DNA of 53,018 bases from ANME-2 cluster archaeon (GCA_019429385.1 JAHYIS010000013.1:1-53018), one strand, 5' to 3'; positions 42,200 to 52,845 are shown, numbered from the stretch's first letter. Notes: a model not told the origin generated them from the letters alone. Program-made: numbers and translations.

Positions 42200-43069
42200 T
42201 TAAATAAGGGGTCTTGGTTGTTTGTCCTCTGGCAGTACCGGTAGTTTCATGGTATTGATGAGCACCGGGTCAGTGACCTCTTTTGCCCGCTCCAGCAGCA
42301 TTTCCTTGCCTCGCTGGGTGATGGCGAAAATGGGTATAGCAGTGCCGAACTGAGCCAGAACATGCCCTTTGATATGTTCTCTGATTGAACCAGAACTGCA
42401 ACCTGTGGTTATATCCACCAGTCCTATCAACTCCTTCGCTTCCTCATGACCCATGCCGGTAACATGAACACCAAAGGTAACGATCTCCACACCGTGTTCT
42501 TTCTCAAGCTGGCGCATTTTCCTGACATCTGATGCACTTATTACCGAAACGCCTATACGCGTATGCCCCATGTCGATGGCTTTTTCCACGCCTGCAACCT
42601 GGTCCAGTGCAGCTGTCTCAGGGTCCAGCACGGTTCCGCCCGCCTTTTCTATCCGGCTTATCAGTTCCGGAATAGGCGAGGTCTCGACCAACCCTGATAT
42701 CCTGCTGCCTATGCCCTGAGCCAGGGTTGGACTGCTGGTGACCACGGTACCAGCGCCCTCGCAGGCAGTTACACAGGCGTCCAGCAATCCCCTGTGCAGG
42801 GCGGTCATGAATGTCTCGCTTGCCCCGAACCCCACAAATATCTCCATCTCTATCTCCCGCCGGGCAGTGAACATACCGAAATCCTCAATACGGAACTCGA
42901 TGTTACCTTTCACGGATTCGGGAGTGAACTGGGTGATGTTCCTGACTTTGGCAAAGATAGGACAATAATCAGTCTTCGGTTCTCCGACTTCTACGACCTT
43001 GCCGTCTTCCACTACAACCCTGGTCTTGCCCAGGGCTTCCATAACATGTCTGTCTTTTCGGGGATGCAT
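42200..43069 (-). CDS. Methanogenesis marker protein 8 (DUF2099), 289 aa
   Basis: One of the proteins conserved in genomes with methyl-CoM reductase. The N-terminus GKTRVVVEDGKVVEVGEPKTDYCPIF and the segment VGFGASETFMTALHRGLLDACVTACEGAGTVV are characteristic of the family. The biochemical role is not established. It lies 21 bases downstream of the CDF transporter gene. Together with the cfb genes it is evidence that the organism has MCR-based metabolism. Confidence 0.9.
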   Translation of the reverse strand: MHPRKDRHVMEALGKTRVVVEDGKVVEVGEPKTDYCPIFAKVRNITQFTPESVKGNIEFRIEDFGMFTARREIEMEIFVGFGASETFMTALHRGLLDACVTACEGAGTVVTSSPTLAQGIGSRISGLVETSPIPELISRIEKAGGTVLDPETAALDQVAGVEKAIDMGHTRIGVSVISASDVRKMRQLEKEHGVEIVTFGVHVTGMGHEEAKELIGLVDITTGCSSGSIREHIKGHVLAQFGTAIPIFAITQRGKEMLLERAKEVTDPVLINTMKLPVLPEDKQPRPLI

Positions 43070-43090
43070 AAATCAACTTCCTGGATTCTA

Positions 43091-43993
43091 TTAATGTTCT
43101 ACTCCATGTATGAGGAGTCTGCCGCATTCAATGCTCTCAAACTGGAATGTGGTCTGTGTTATATTAAATTTCCCTGCCAGCACGTTGTTGATGGCATCGA
43201 TCAAATCAACAGTATCACATACATGCATGTCACCCACAAGGATATGGGCGCTTAATGCATGAATATTGGAACATACGCTCCACAGATGTATATCGTGAAT
43301 GTCCTGCACACCATCAATTGAATTCACTGCCCCGACCAGTTCTTTGATGTCAATGTGCCTCGGTGTGGATTCCATCAGGATATGCAACGAATCGGTTATG
43401 AGCCTGACAGACCCGAACAGTATAATTGCTATGATTATAAAACTCAGCACCGGGTCAGCAATTGAACTGCCGGTGAACAGGATGATAAGGGCACCTGCAA
43501 TAACGGCGACGCTGCTCAAGGTGTCACCAAGAGCATGCATATAGGCTCCCCTGACATTCAGGTCATGGTGCCCGTGAAGCCGTGTGGTCACCCACAAATT
43601 GACCAGCAGACCTACAGCAGCTACGACCAGCATCTCCATCCCCCTGACCTCAGGCGGTACGAGTAACCGGACATATGCCTCCCTGGCAATGAACACCGAG
43701 ATGATAAGTAATGTTAATCCGTTGATGAGCGCCGAAAATATCTCGAGCCTGTGGTAACCGAAGGTCACCCGGTGGTTGGACGGCTTCTTCGCGATCTGGA
43801 TAGTTGCATAGGTCAGGACCAGTGCGAACACGTCCATGAACATATGGGCTGCGTCACTGAGCAGGGCAAGGCTGTTTGCATAGAGACCGCCTGCAACTTC
43901 CAGGATGAAGATGGAGAAGGTGGCATAGATGGCATACCTCAGGTTTTTCTCTGTCCTGGTAGCGTGGTGGTTATGGTGGTCATGCCCGCTCAT
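43091..43993 (-). CDS. CDF family divalent metal cation exporter, 300 aa
   Basis: A cation diffusion facilitator. The His-rich N-terminus (HDHHNHH) is followed by six membrane helices with metal-site motifs LLSDAAHMFMD in helix II and MHALGDTLSS in helix V. The cytosolic C-terminal domain starts about residue 205 (DIKELVGAVNSIDGVQDIHDIHLWSV). It probably exports Zn2+ or a similar metal for protons. It is upstream of mmp8 on the same strand. Confidence 0.93.
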   Translation of the reverse strand: MSGHDHHNHHATRTEKNLRYAIYATFSIFILEVAGGLYANSLALLSDAAHMFMDVFALVLTYATIQIAKKPSNHRVTFGYHRLEIFSALINGLTLLIISVFIAREAYVRLLVPPEVRGMEMLVVAAVGLLVNLWVTTRLHGHHDLNVRGAYMHALGDTLSSVAVIAGALIILFTGSSIADPVLSFIIIAIILFGSVRLITDSLHILMESTPRHIDIKELVGAVNSIDGVQDIHDIHLWSVCSNIHALSAHILVGDMHVCDTVDLIDAINNVLAGKFNITQTTFQFESIECGRLLIHGVEH

Positions 43994-44069
43994 AATACAA
44001 CTATATAATAATACCTGGTAATACTCATTTCCTAAGTTTTATATCGATAAAGCGCAGTCTTTCCTGGTG

Positions 44070-45029
44070 ATGATACAGATAAACACCCCATCCCGGCTGC
44101 ATTTCACGCTTATCGACCTGAATGCGGAATTGGGACGAGTGGACGGCGGTGCGGGATTGACGCTGGACGACCCGTCTATGAGGTTGTCGGCCACCGAAAC
44201 AAACGAGGGCGTGTTCGTAACCGGCACTGGTGACCTGAAGCGAATTAAGACCGCGGCCGAGGTTCTTATTCCTGAAGGGAAGGGAATCCATATCAAAGTG
44301 GAACAACCCTTTCCCGCCCACGTTGGATTGGGGAGCGGGACACAGAGCGCGCTGGCCGCCGGCTGGTGCGTTAACCTTGTGTTCGACCTGGGGCTGACCG
44401 TGCGTGAGGTGGCGGTTAAGGTTGCCAGGGGCGGGACATCCGGTATCGGTGTAGAGGCTTTCGAGCACGGTGGGTTCATTGTGGATGGAGGGCACCGGTT
44501 TGCTGATAAGGGGGCATTCTCTCCCTCGTCTGCCAGTAAGGTACCACCGGGACCTGTGCTGTTCAGGCATGATTTCCCTGACTGGCCCCTGGTCGTGGCC
44601 ATACCTGACCTGAAAGGCGCCTCATCCCAGCGAGAGGTTGATATTTTTAAACACTACTGCCCGATCCCCCTTGGTGAAGTGCAGGCAGTGTCCCATATCA
44701 TATTGATGAACATGCTTCCTTCCATTATCGAAGCTGACATGCAGGCTTTCGGGGATGCGATAAACCGAATCCAGGAGGTGGGGTTCAAGGAGCGGGAAGT
44801 AGGCCTGCAGACCGATGAGGTCAGGCGCTGCATGGATATTATGAGAGAGCAGGGTGCCTGTGGTGCAGGCATGAGCTCGTTCGGACCGGCGGTCTATGCT
44901 GTGGCCGAGGAGCCAGGGGAAGTGAAGAAAGCAGTGACCGAATTCCTGGATTCAACTATCGGAGGGCAGGTTTTTGTTACCGTGGCAAGGAATACGGGAG
45001 CGAAAATTACGATTAAAGAGGGCGCGTAA
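44070..45029 (+). CDS. mptG: Beta-ribofuranosylaminobenzene 5'-phosphate synthase, 319 aa
   Basis: Joins 4-hydroxybenzoate or 4-aminobenzoate with PRPP at an early step of methanopterin synthesis. It is a GHMP-superfamily protein with the motif PFPAHVGLGSGTQSALAAGW (80-99) and the opening INTPSRLHFTLIDLN. The ATG at 44070 is preferred; a GTG one codon earlier is possible. It converges with the PAPS-reductase-like gene, with five bases between stops. Confidence 0.92.
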   Translation: MIQINTPSRLHFTLIDLNAELGRVDGGAGLTLDDPSMRLSATETNEGVFVTGTGDLKRIKTAAEVLIPEGKGIHIKVEQPFPAHVGLGSGTQSALAAGWCVNLVFDLGLTVREVAVKVARGGTSGIGVEAFEHGGFIVDGGHRFADKGAFSPSSASKVPPGPVLFRHDFPDWPLVVAIPDLKGASSQREVDIFKHYCPIPLGEVQAVSHIILMNMLPSIIEADMQAFGDAINRIQEVGFKEREVGLQTDEVRRCMDIMREQGACGAGMSSFGPAVYAVAEEPGEVKKAVTEFLDSTIGGQVFVTVARNTGAKITIKEGA

Positions 45030-45034
45030 TGTGA

Positions 45035-46942
45035 TTACCCGGTCCCGATCCCGCCCTTATACCGTGTGACAACACACACTCCGTCGCACTTCCCGCACCT
45101 GTCACATCTATCATCCACCCTGATATGCCCATCTTCAAAAGAAATAGCATGTCTTGGGCAGGCTTTCTCGCATATCCTGCACCCGGTACATTTCACCGCC
45201 TTCATCAACTGCCGCGCCGCCACCTCAAAGAGCCGCTCGGTCGTCACCCGGTCCCCCCCGTTGACCTGGAAGGTACCATCTGCGTACACCTTTACAGTTC
45301 CCTCCCGGGTCCGGACCACCAGCACACCCAGGTCCTCAGAATACCGGACCTCACCCACCATCTTCATCATGTCCATCGCATCCGGAGGCCTGACCCCCCT
45401 GGCACTCCCCTCGATACTATACCCGCCCGCCTTGCAGGGAGAGACACCTGAGACCATCGATATCTGGAAAGCCTCGCTCACTGCATCCCGCGGGACAACA
45501 TCAATACCAAGCTTTCTGGCAAGCAATTGCATCTTCGGCGGGTGCTCGCGCCAGCGCCAGAACCCACGGTCAATATACCCGGGCGCAAGCCCACTGTGCC
45601 TGGCCCAGTCATGCAGGTAGGTATCCCACCTATCGTACAGGTCGGGATGCAGCTCAAACATGCGCCGGTACTCTGCGCCCAGGGCCGCGGGGCACAGCCA
45701 GCAGCCCACCCGCTCGAACCCCTCATCGTACAGGGGATTATACTCCAGTCCCCGCCAGTGGATATACAGCCACACCTCAAGAGCACGCCAGTCGCGGATG
45801 GGATACACATTCACCTGGCCGGGTACCAGGGTATTTTCCTCCTTTGGAGGGATACGGGCACGGCTGAAGGATTCATACCTGCGCTTGCCGTCCATGGTCA
45901 AATACTTCCCCTCCTGTGCAATCCTGCTGGCAGGGGAAAGTTTACAGACCTTGCAGCACCACCGGTAATCCTTGGCAGGGGGACCGAAGTTGGGCAGATG
46001 CTCCCAGAATACGTCCCCTGCATCCAATTCATCAAGCTCAATATCATTGTTGCGGCAAAACGTTCGTGCGTATTCCACAGTCTCGGGAAATTCCAGGCCC
46101 GTATTGATAAAACATGCCTTAGGGCTACGTTTCAGGGCACTGCGGGTCAGGTCAAGCACAACCAGGCTGTCCTTGCCTCCGCTAAATGAAACATACACGG
46201 TACTGCCCCGGTATTCCTGCTGGTGTGCCAGGCCCTTTATAGTGTTCATAGCGTCGCGTCCCAGTTGTTTGATGGCTGGAGCGTTGGCTTTAACGATATC
46301 GTCCATGGTGGGGACTGCCGTCTTCAACCGGACCAGACCCCTCCCTATTTTCCTTACCCTGACCGCAGGAACACCTGCCTGTCCCATACCTGTTGCATCC
46401 AGCAGGGACGTACCCACACCGGTCATGTTGCCGCTCCTGATAATCACATCATCACCCTCGCTGATATCATCTGAACACCACAGTATCATATCAGAACCAA
46501 CGGTCTTGCCACTGAGATGTCCCTTCACGTCAGAGAGTTCAACAGTTCGGTTACCGGTATGCTGTGCCATAAGAGTGCCCCCATCCTTTGAAAGGTCCAG
46601 GCGCCAGTCCAGGTATTTCAGGTCGAACCGCAGGATACCCAGCATCATCCCGTCCACTATCACCTGGTCGGTCTTGTCCTCGCCCCCTATCTTATTCAGC
46701 AGGATGATGCGCTCACCCAGCGGGTCGGTGCCATAGTTTTTAGTCAGGATGTCATGCAGGACACTGCGCTCGTAGGGTGAGCAGAACCGCACATCTCCGG
46801 GCGGTCCCAGTTCAATGCGCTCACCTGTTGAATTGCAGAGTGAACACTGTTTTGTAATAAGCGGTATATTGCAATCCGGGCACCAGTACACGGATGTTTC
46901 CTGTCCCGGATTGAATGGCTTTTGTGTGTGCTGTCCTTTCAT
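45035..46942 (-). CDS. PAPS-reductase-like protein with zinc ribbon and C-terminal ferredoxin, 635 aa
   Basis: Domains in order: an N-terminal zinc ribbon (C21, C24, C33, C36), a PUA-like domain at about 130-205, a PP-loop ATPase of the PAPS-reductase family with SFSGGKDSL (252-260), extra cysteine motifs (WCCKVC and GCWLCP) and a C-terminal 2[4Fe-4S] domain (CTGCRICEKACP, CDRCGKCDGVC). The PUA domain suggests an RNA or modification substrate, the PP-loop an adenylation step, and the clusters a redox or sulfur-transfer step. This architecture is known in methanogens, but the reaction is not established; ordinary sulfate assimilation is unlikely. Confidence 0.85.
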   Translation of the reverse strand: MKGQHTQKPFNPGQETSVYWCPDCNIPLITKQCSLCNSTGERIELGPPGDVRFCSPYERSVLHDILTKNYGTDPLGERIILLNKIGGEDKTDQVIVDGMMLGILRFDLKYLDWRLDLSKDGGTLMAQHTGNRTVELSDVKGHLSGKTVGSDMILWCSDDISEGDDVIIRSGNMTGVGTSLLDATGMGQAGVPAVRVRKIGRGLVRLKTAVPTMDDIVKANAPAIKQLGRDAMNTIKGLAHQQEYRGSTVYVSFSGGKDSLVVLDLTRSALKRSPKACFINTGLEFPETVEYARTFCRNNDIELDELDAGDVFWEHLPNFGPPAKDYRWCCKVCKLSPASRIAQEGKYLTMDGKRRYESFSRARIPPKEENTLVPGQVNVYPIRDWRALEVWLYIHWRGLEYNPLYDEGFERVGCWLCPAALGAEYRRMFELHPDLYDRWDTYLHDWARHSGLAPGYIDRGFWRWREHPPKMQLLARKLGIDVVPRDAVSEAFQISMVSGVSPCKAGGYSIEGSARGVRPPDAMDMMKMVGEVRYSEDLGVLVVRTREGTVKVYADGTFQVNGGDRVTTERLFEVAARQLMKAVKCTGCRICEKACPRHAISFEDGHIRVDDRCDRCGKCDGVCVVTRYKGGIGTG

Positions 46943-46969
46943 GATGTTCCTTGATTGTGCTCTTGCTTA

Positions 46970-48703
46970 TCAACCGTTTATAACTTCAATAACCTCGAAC
47001 CTCTTCACATCGAACAGACCGATATCTGTCAGTCTCAACTCAGGGATAACGGGCAGAGCAATGAAAGAATGGGTGATGAACGGTGCAGGTAATGTGCACC
47101 CCATACCAAAAATGAGACTATGGAGCCTCTCCAGTTTCCTTGCCACCTCTTCCACAGGCTGCACGCTCAGCAATCCGGCAAAGGGCAGCGCAAGGCTATC
47201 AAGCACCCGACCGTCCTGGACCAGTACAATACCACCCTTCATCTCACGAATGGTATTCACAGCCATCGCCATATCGGTATGGTTCGTTCCGGTCACTATC
47301 ACATTATGGCTGTCATGCCCGATACTCTGGGCAAAAGCACCTGATATCAGGCCAAAACCCTTCACAAATCCCAGGCCGATATTGCTATTTTTTCCATGGC
47401 GCTCGATAACTGCGGTACTAAGGATATCCGATTCCATATCAGGCAGCAGTATACCGGTCCCGGGAGTGATAAGCTCTGCCGTATCCTTCTCGGTGAATAT
47501 CTTGTCAGGAAATACCTTTATCACGTTCACAGAGATGGTGCTGCCTGAGGCACTCATTATCTGCAGGTCTCCGGGTACTATCTCCCTGTACCTGACAGTA
47601 TCGAATACAAACTCAGGATAATCAAAGGCAGGTGCCTGAGTCTCCACTGGATGGCCGCCAACCATTACCGAATGTATCCTGAAACTCTCCAGGTCATCAA
47701 GGATGACCAGGTCTGCCCTGCGGCCAATGCTGATAGAACCCACCAGGTGGTCGATACGATAGTGCCTGGCCGTGTTTATCGTGCACAGTGACACCGCATC
47801 TAAAGGATTCAGGCCCAGAGCGATAGCTTTTCTCACAATCATATCCATATAGCCAGCCAGCAAATCTTCAGGATGCTTGTCATCGGTAACAAAGAACACA
47901 TTCTCAAGGGACACTCCTTCCTCAAGCAAACGGGGCAGGAAGGTATCGAGGGACTTTGCAGCCGAACCCTCCCTGAGCATCAGTCCCATACCCAATCGCA
48001 GTTTCTCAAGCGCTTCCTCATAGGTGAGAGATTCGTGGTCACTGGAAATGCCGGCCGTCATATAACTCCACAGGTCCGGGCCCGTTAGTCCCGGCGCATG
48101 CCCGTCAACGACCAAACCACGGTCATGGGCCGCCTGTATCATAGACAGTTTCCTGACATCACCGTTCAATACGGCAGGAAAGTCCATCACTTCGCCCAGC
48201 CCTACAACCAGGTCATTATCCAAAAGCGACCTGGCATCACCCACGTCAATAGTTGCGCCTCCGGTCTCGAAAGACGTGGCAGGTACGCATGAGGAAACGG
48301 TGGCAAAGATGTTCAAGGGTAGATGCTTTGCCTCCTCAAGGATCAATTCGATGCCCCGCCTTCCCAGCACATTAGCAATCTCATGGGGATCGATAACGAT
48401 GCCGGTGGTGCCGTGTTCCATTGCCTTTCGGGCGAACTGGGATAGGGTGACCATGCTGGATTCGAAATGGACGTGGCCGTCCAGCAGGCCGGGGGAGATA
48501 AAGCGATTGTCCATGTCGATAATTTCAGTGCTGCCACTTCTCAGGTCAGATACATCACCAATACCGACAATAATGCCGGATCTAATTGCGATATCTGCCT
48601 CGCAGACCTCTTTCGTATTGACATTCAATATCCGGCATTTTTGCAGAACAGTATCTGCTTTGATATTTCCCCTTCCGGCTAAGATTTGTTCTGTCAGGTG
48701 CAT
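46970..48703 (-). CDS. ade: Adenine deaminase, 577 aa
   Basis: Converts adenine to hypoxanthine and ammonia in purine salvage. It belongs to the amidohydrolase superfamily: metal motif LLDGHVHFESS, then PHEIANVLG, VVDGHAPGLTG, SSDHESLTYEEALEKL and VTDDKHPEDLL. The C-terminal domain is complete (EVARKLERLHSLIFGMGC). The length is normal. It lies between guaAA (75 bases upstream) and the PAPS-reductase-like gene (27 bases downstream), so it is probably co-transcribed with purine genes. Confidence 0.95.
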   Translation of the reverse strand: MHLTEQILAGRGNIKADTVLQKCRILNVNTKEVCEADIAIRSGIIVGIGDVSDLRSGSTEIIDMDNRFISPGLLDGHVHFESSMVTLSQFARKAMEHGTTGIVIDPHEIANVLGRRGIELILEEAKHLPLNIFATVSSCVPATSFETGGATIDVGDARSLLDNDLVVGLGEVMDFPAVLNGDVRKLSMIQAAHDRGLVVDGHAPGLTGPDLWSYMTAGISSDHESLTYEEALEKLRLGMGLMLREGSAAKSLDTFLPRLLEEGVSLENVFFVTDDKHPEDLLAGYMDMIVRKAIALGLNPLDAVSLCTINTARHYRIDHLVGSISIGRRADLVILDDLESFRIHSVMVGGHPVETQAPAFDYPEFVFDTVRYREIVPGDLQIMSASGSTISVNVIKVFPDKIFTEKDTAELITPGTGILLPDMESDILSTAVIERHGKNSNIGLGFVKGFGLISGAFAQSIGHDSHNVIVTGTNHTDMAMAVNTIREMKGGIVLVQDGRVLDSLALPFAGLLSVQPVEEVARKLERLHSLIFGMGCTLPAPFITHSFIALPVIPELRLTDIGLFDVKRFEVIEVING

Positions 48704-48778
48704 GGGTACTGTATTGGAGATTATGAAGTAAGAATTTACCTGTATCTTGCAAGTAACGTTCAGTAAAAAGGGAAATAT

Positions 48779-49357
48779 TCATTGAATTATTTCCTTCTCA
48801 CATATCCTGAAGAAATTCTGCAACAGTTCATCCCCTTTCTCTGTATGGCTGACCTCAGGATGCCACTGTACCCCGAACAGCGGTTTTGTCTTATGCCGCA
48901 TGGCTTCGACCTCACATACATTGCTCCGGGCCAGCTGGATAAAATCAAAAGGCAGTCTGGTGACCTCATCGGCATGGGATGCCCATACACTGGTGACAGG
49001 CCCAATCCCTTTCAATATCTCGTCCTCGTCCAGTATCTCTACCTGTATGGCGGCATATCCCCCTTTTTGACCGGTAGCTATTTCACCACCGTAGGCCCTG
49101 GCCATCAACTGGTGTCCCAGGCAGATGCCCAGTATGGGCAGCTCCAGTTCCCTGACCATCTCCTCTGCCCGGCCTATACGGTCTATGGTGGGGCCGCCGC
49201 TCAATATCAGGCCATCGGGCTCCATAGCCAGTATCTCCTCGTTTGAAAGGGTATTTGCAATGATGCGGGTCTCCACATCCAGGTCACGCAACGCTCTGTG
49301 GATGAGGTGGCAGAACTGGCCGAAGTTGTTTATTACCAGGATCTTAAGGTCAGTCAT
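48779..49357 (-). CDS. guaAA: GMP synthase glutamine amidotransferase subunit, 192 aa
   Basis: A class I amidotransferase that releases ammonia from glutamine for XMP amination by the separate GuaB-type synthetase subunit, as usual in archaea. The catalytic triad is visible: C in GICLGHQL, H and E in [14 protein letters not shown]. The length is that of the stand-alone subunit. It is the first gene of a likely guaAA-ade run. Confidence 0.95.
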   Translation of the reverse strand: MTDLKILVINNFGQFCHLIHRALRDLDVETRIIANTLSNEEILAMEPDGLILSGGPTIDRIGRAEEMVRELELPILGICLGHQLMARAYGGEIATGQKGGYAAIQVEILDEDEILKGIGPVTSVWASHADEVTRLPFDFIQLARSNVCEVEAMRHKTKPLFGVQWHPEVSHTEKGDELLQNFFRICEKEIIQ

Positions 49358-49484
49358 ATGTGGCGTATAGTTATCAAGGGAATTGATAAAACTATCTTTA
49401 TTCCGGGATAGGGTAGTATCCTACTATTATTTCGTCCAGGTATACGATACCGTTATACCCGGAAAAAAATGAGTATGGACGAAC

Positions 49485-51395
49485 TTATATCATCCTGATG
49501 GTTTCCAGGTTTGTGGGTGCCCTGGTTTCTACCCTGAACTTGCGGTATATGGAACTTGCCAGGTCCAGGCAGCTCTTTTCATCACCGTGTTCGGTAAGGA
49601 CATGTTCAGGCCTTGGTTTCATCTTCTTGATATAATCCATTAACTGCTTGCGGTCAGAATGACCTGAGAACCCTTCTGCTGTTTGCACCTGCAGGTTCAC
49701 CGTAATGACCTCTGATTTACCGTTCTGGTGTACCGGTATCTCATTCCAGCCTTTCTGCAACCTGCGACCCATGGTACCTTCTGCCTGGTATCCTACGAAC
49801 ACAAGTGAATTCCTCTCATCAGGCCCGTATGCCCTTAAATATTCCATGATAGGGCCGCCATTGAGCATACCTGACGTTGCCAGCACCACACCAGGTACCC
49901 GGTTATCCAGTAGCTCCTGCCGTTTCTTTTGGGAATCCACCTGTATAAAACAATCTGAAAGGAAGGGATTCATACCTTTATGGAAGATCATTGTCCTCAG
50001 GTCACTGTTCAGGTATTCAGGATAGGTAGTGTGTATGGCCGTAGCCTCCCATATCATACCGTCAAGGTACACAGGCACTTTATCAATTTCACCCAGACGG
50101 ATAGCCTCTTCAAGTACCAGCATGACCTCCTGGCTCCTGCCCACGGCAAAAGCAGGGATAAGCACGGTACCTCCCCGGGCGACAGTCTCCTGGACGATTC
50201 TCTTTAATTGAGCTTCAGCTTCCTTTCGGTTGGGCTGTATATCCCGGGCCCCTCCGTACGTGGCCTCGGTGATTATAGTTTCAATCCTCGGGAACGTATT
50301 AACTGCTGGATCGAAAAGACGGGTCTTTTCATACTTGTGGTCTCCGGTAAAGGCTATATTATACAACCCATCACCAACATGGAAATGTACCACTGATGAC
50401 CCCAGGATGTGACCGGCATTATGCAGGGTTAACTTCATGTCAGGAGCGATATCAGTTACCCCACCATAATCCAGGGTAATAGTATGCTTCAAAGTTTCCC
50501 GTATCATAGTTGAAGGGTATGGTATGGTTTTGCCTTCCTTTGCAGCCACATCGATAAAGTCCAGTTGCAGCAATGCCATCAGGTCGCGGGTTGGCGGTGT
50601 ACAGTACACCGGTCCTTCATATCCATACTTATACAGCAAAGGTATCAGGCCGCAATGGTCCAGATGTGCATGAGTCAGTACCACTGCATCCAGCTGGCTG
50701 ATGGGTGTTACTTCAGGTATATACAGGTAGGGTGTTCCGTTATCATCCGAACCCACATTGACACCACAGTCAATGAGCACTTTTGTCTCAGGGGTTGAAA
50801 GCAAAAAGCAGCTCCGTCCAACTTCCCTGCAACCTCCCAGTGCGGTGACCCGGACCCATTTATCCTTTGAAGTCACTTCCTGGTGTATCTTCCTGCCTAT
50901 GGTCTTGAGCAGTTCTTTTCGTTCATCCTTATGGTCCCTGATATACTGGCGTACGTTCTTTACAGTAGATGATTTAATTGGGGGAGTTCGCACCACTTTT
51001 GGAGTCCAGCCAATTTCCTTGGTTATCTCCCGCAGCGTATTGCCATGCCTCCCAATCACAAGTCCTGGCTTTTCAGCCTCGATAATAACTTCTCCAGTAT
51101 CAGTATCAAAATAATGGTTGGAAACACCTGCATCCTCAGGGACGATCTTTGCGATTGTTTCCACGACTTTCTCTGGTGCTGCCAGTACACCCGGGTCCGG
51201 CCGTACTACCAACCGTTTACGCAGGTCCTTCGCCAGGTTCCTGACTATATCTCCGTTATCTGCAAACTTCTTAGGTTCCGGAGTATATATCACCAGTTCT
51301 GGCCCTTCAAATTCCACCTGTGAAATAGTCACACCGGGTGGCAGCCTCTTTATGATCTTTATTTTCAGATCAGCTAATACGTCATCTACCGACAT
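49485..51395 (-). CDS. aCPSF1 / FttA beta-CASP ribonuclease, 636 aa
   Basis: The archaeal CPSF73 homologue that cleaves nascent RNA and terminates transcription. Two KH-like domains occupy about 1-150 ([20 protein letters not shown]). The metallo-beta-lactamase core has THAHLDHCG at 241-249, and the beta-CASP domain contains [28 protein letters not shown] and [13 protein letters not shown]. The length matches the family. It sits downstream of psmB on the same strand (92-base gap), an order I remember as common in Methanosarcinales. Confidence 0.95.
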   Translation of the reverse strand: MSVDDVLADLKIKIIKRLPPGVTISQVEFEGPELVIYTPEPKKFADNGDIVRNLAKDLRKRLVVRPDPGVLAAPEKVVETIAKIVPEDAGVSNHYFDTDTGEVIIEAEKPGLVIGRHGNTLREITKEIGWTPKVVRTPPIKSSTVKNVRQYIRDHKDERKELLKTIGRKIHQEVTSKDKWVRVTALGGCREVGRSCFLLSTPETKVLIDCGVNVGSDDNGTPYLYIPEVTPISQLDAVVLTHAHLDHCGLIPLLYKYGYEGPVYCTPPTRDLMALLQLDFIDVAAKEGKTIPYPSTMIRETLKHTITLDYGGVTDIAPDMKLTLHNAGHILGSSVVHFHVGDGLYNIAFTGDHKYEKTRLFDPAVNTFPRIETIITEATYGGARDIQPNRKEAEAQLKRIVQETVARGGTVLIPAFAVGRSQEVMLVLEEAIRLGEIDKVPVYLDGMIWEATAIHTTYPEYLNSDLRTMIFHKGMNPFLSDCFIQVDSQKKRQELLDNRVPGVVLATSGMLNGGPIMEYLRAYGPDERNSLVFVGYQAEGTMGRRLQKGWNEIPVHQNGKSEVITVNLQVQTAEGFSGHSDRKQLMDYIKKMKPRPEHVLTEHGDEKSCLDLASSIYRKFRVETRAPTNLETIRMI

Positions 51396-51487
51396 TATAT
51401 TTACGTCCTGTTAAAAAAATGAAAAAATAAGTGATTGAAAAAATTTTTTTGAAATTCATTCGTTTTCTTATTTAATACATTAGATCA

Positions 51488-52129
51488 TCATAGAGCATCA
51501 TTGAATGATTTGCGTTTCTTTTCAATTACAGCATCGTCCACTTCGACATAACTATCAGACGTGATCTTTACTACCTTTACACCGTTTCCAGATGCTGCAT
51601 CCCGCTTAACAACGTTATGCAATGCCCTGATAGCCAGGTCAACTCCTTCATCCATAGACATGTCTTTCTTGTATCTATCTTCAAGTACGCCGTAGGCGAT
51701 AGGAGAACCTGAACCTGTTGCAACGGCAGTTGTCTCTTCCAGCTGCCCTCCCATAGCGTCCAGGGAATACAGGTTTGGCCCGGTCTTGTCCACGCCACCT
51801 ACAATAAGCTGAACCATGTACGGGAAATAACGATTCCCTCCAAGCACATTTGAAAGCAGGCTTCCAATTCCTTTGATGGTCATGCTTTCCTGTCTGCGCA
51901 TTTTATAAAGTTTAGATTCCACCTGCATGACCTTTACAAGGCGCTGTGCATCACCCACTGAACCTGCAGTGGTCATTCCTACCAGATCATCTATCTGGTA
52001 AATCTTTTTGGCATCTTTACTTGCAATAAAAAAACCCATTGTAGCCCTGCTCTCGGAAGCCAGGACAATGCCTTCGCTACAGACGAGTCCAATAGTTGTT
52101 GTACCTTTACGTTCATATTCATTAACCAT
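51488..52129 (-). CDS. psmB: Proteasome beta subunit, 213 aa
   Basis: The catalytic subunit of the 20S proteasome. The propeptide is nine residues (MVNEYERKG), cleaved before T10, the nucleophile of the TTTIG motif. The conserved D, K and serine context ([32 protein letters not shown]) is intact. It assembles with PsmA rings, encoded elsewhere. aCPSF1 follows on the same strand. Confidence 0.96.
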   Translation of the reverse strand: MVNEYERKGTTTIGLVCSEGIVLASESRATMGFFIASKDAKKIYQIDDLVGMTTAGSVGDAQRLVKVMQVESKLYKMRRQESMTIKGIGSLLSNVLGGNRYFPYMVQLIVGGVDKTGPNLYSLDAMGGQLEETTAVATGSGSPIAYGVLEDRYKKDMSMDEGVDLAIRALHNVVKRDAASGNGVKVVKITSDSYVEVDDAVIEKKRKSFNDAL

Positions 52130-52190
52130 GTGGATACCTCATAGAAAAAATGAGAAAATCAGTTAACTCCAGTTCTTAATTGGTATCGTC

Positions 52191-52811
52191 CTATATAATA
52201 GTTTTCCCGTTTTTTATTAAAACACATTCTTCACACCTATGCCTGGTGCAGTACTGTTTACCATATTCTACTATCAGGGCATGGTATTCTTTGAAAAGGT
52301 CAACGTCATGCTCCAGTTCAGATTCAAATCTCTGCTGAAGCATGCGGTAATTACCATTAAGCCCAAGGCAGTCCAGCATCCGGCAGGTATAGGCATCAAT
52401 GACGAACGTTGGTTTGTTGATGGCGTACAGGATAATACTATCAGCGGTCTCATTTCCCACACCTTCAAGTCCAAGCAATTCCCGCCGCAGTTCATCAACA
52501 GGCTTGTCTGCCAGGATATCTTTGTACCTGGAATAATACTCAGCAAGGTTCTTTAACCGACGGGCTTTTTGGCGGTAGAATCCGGTACACCTGATGAGCT
52601 CTTCAAGAGAACCTGTATCTGCAGCAGCCAGGGTCTCTGGTTCAAGCAGTCCTCGCTCTTTCAGGTTGGAAATGGCCTGTTCAACATTGTTCCACCGTGT
52701 CTGCTGGGTCAGCAATGCGCCAACAACTACTTCAAAAGGTGTTTCTGCAGGCCACCAATTCTGGTGGCCCAGTATCCCAAGTAATTGTTCGTAGATGTCT
52801 ATCAAACGCAT
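52191..52811 (-). CDS. Endonuclease III-like DNA glycosylase (MagIII-like), 206 aa
   Basis: An HhH-GPD fold DNA repair protein. The helix-hairpin-helix is LEGVGNETADSI (115-126) and the catalytic aspartate is D139 in VIDAYT. The position of the catalytic lysine of Nth is glutamate (E121), so it is not a normal AP lyase and resembles monofunctional 3-methyladenine glycosylases such as MagIII. Only three C-terminal cysteines are present (C188, C193, C196) in place of the four that hold the Nth Fe-S cluster. The substrate is therefore uncertain. Confidence 0.82.
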   Translation of the reverse strand: MRLIDIYEQLLGILGHQNWWPAETPFEVVVGALLTQQTRWNNVEQAISNLKERGLLEPETLAAADTGSLEELIRCTGFYRQKARRLKNLAEYYSRYKDILADKPVDELRRELLGLEGVGNETADSIILYAINKPTFVIDAYTCRMLDCLGLNGNYRMLQQRFESELEHDVDLFKEYHALIVEYGKQYCTRHRCEECVLIKNGKTII

Positions 52812-52845
52812 TTTATGCCCTGATGTAAAATGAAATACTGTCTAA

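Noticed and set aside
45972-46736. 254-codon plus-strand ORF antisense to the PAPS-reductase-like gene
   Set aside because: Low-complexity Ser/Arg/Pro-rich product with no motif; the opposite strand encodes a recognisable multi-domain protein.
46815-47621. 268-codon plus-strand ORF antisense to the end of ade
   Set aside because: It is opposite a well-conserved adenine deaminase C-terminus and shows no family features.
49375-49484. Possible small RNA or riboswitch between guaAA and aCPSF1
   Set aside because: Several weak stems and a T-run right after the aCPSF1 stop are visible, but nothing beyond an ordinary 3' end can be supported.
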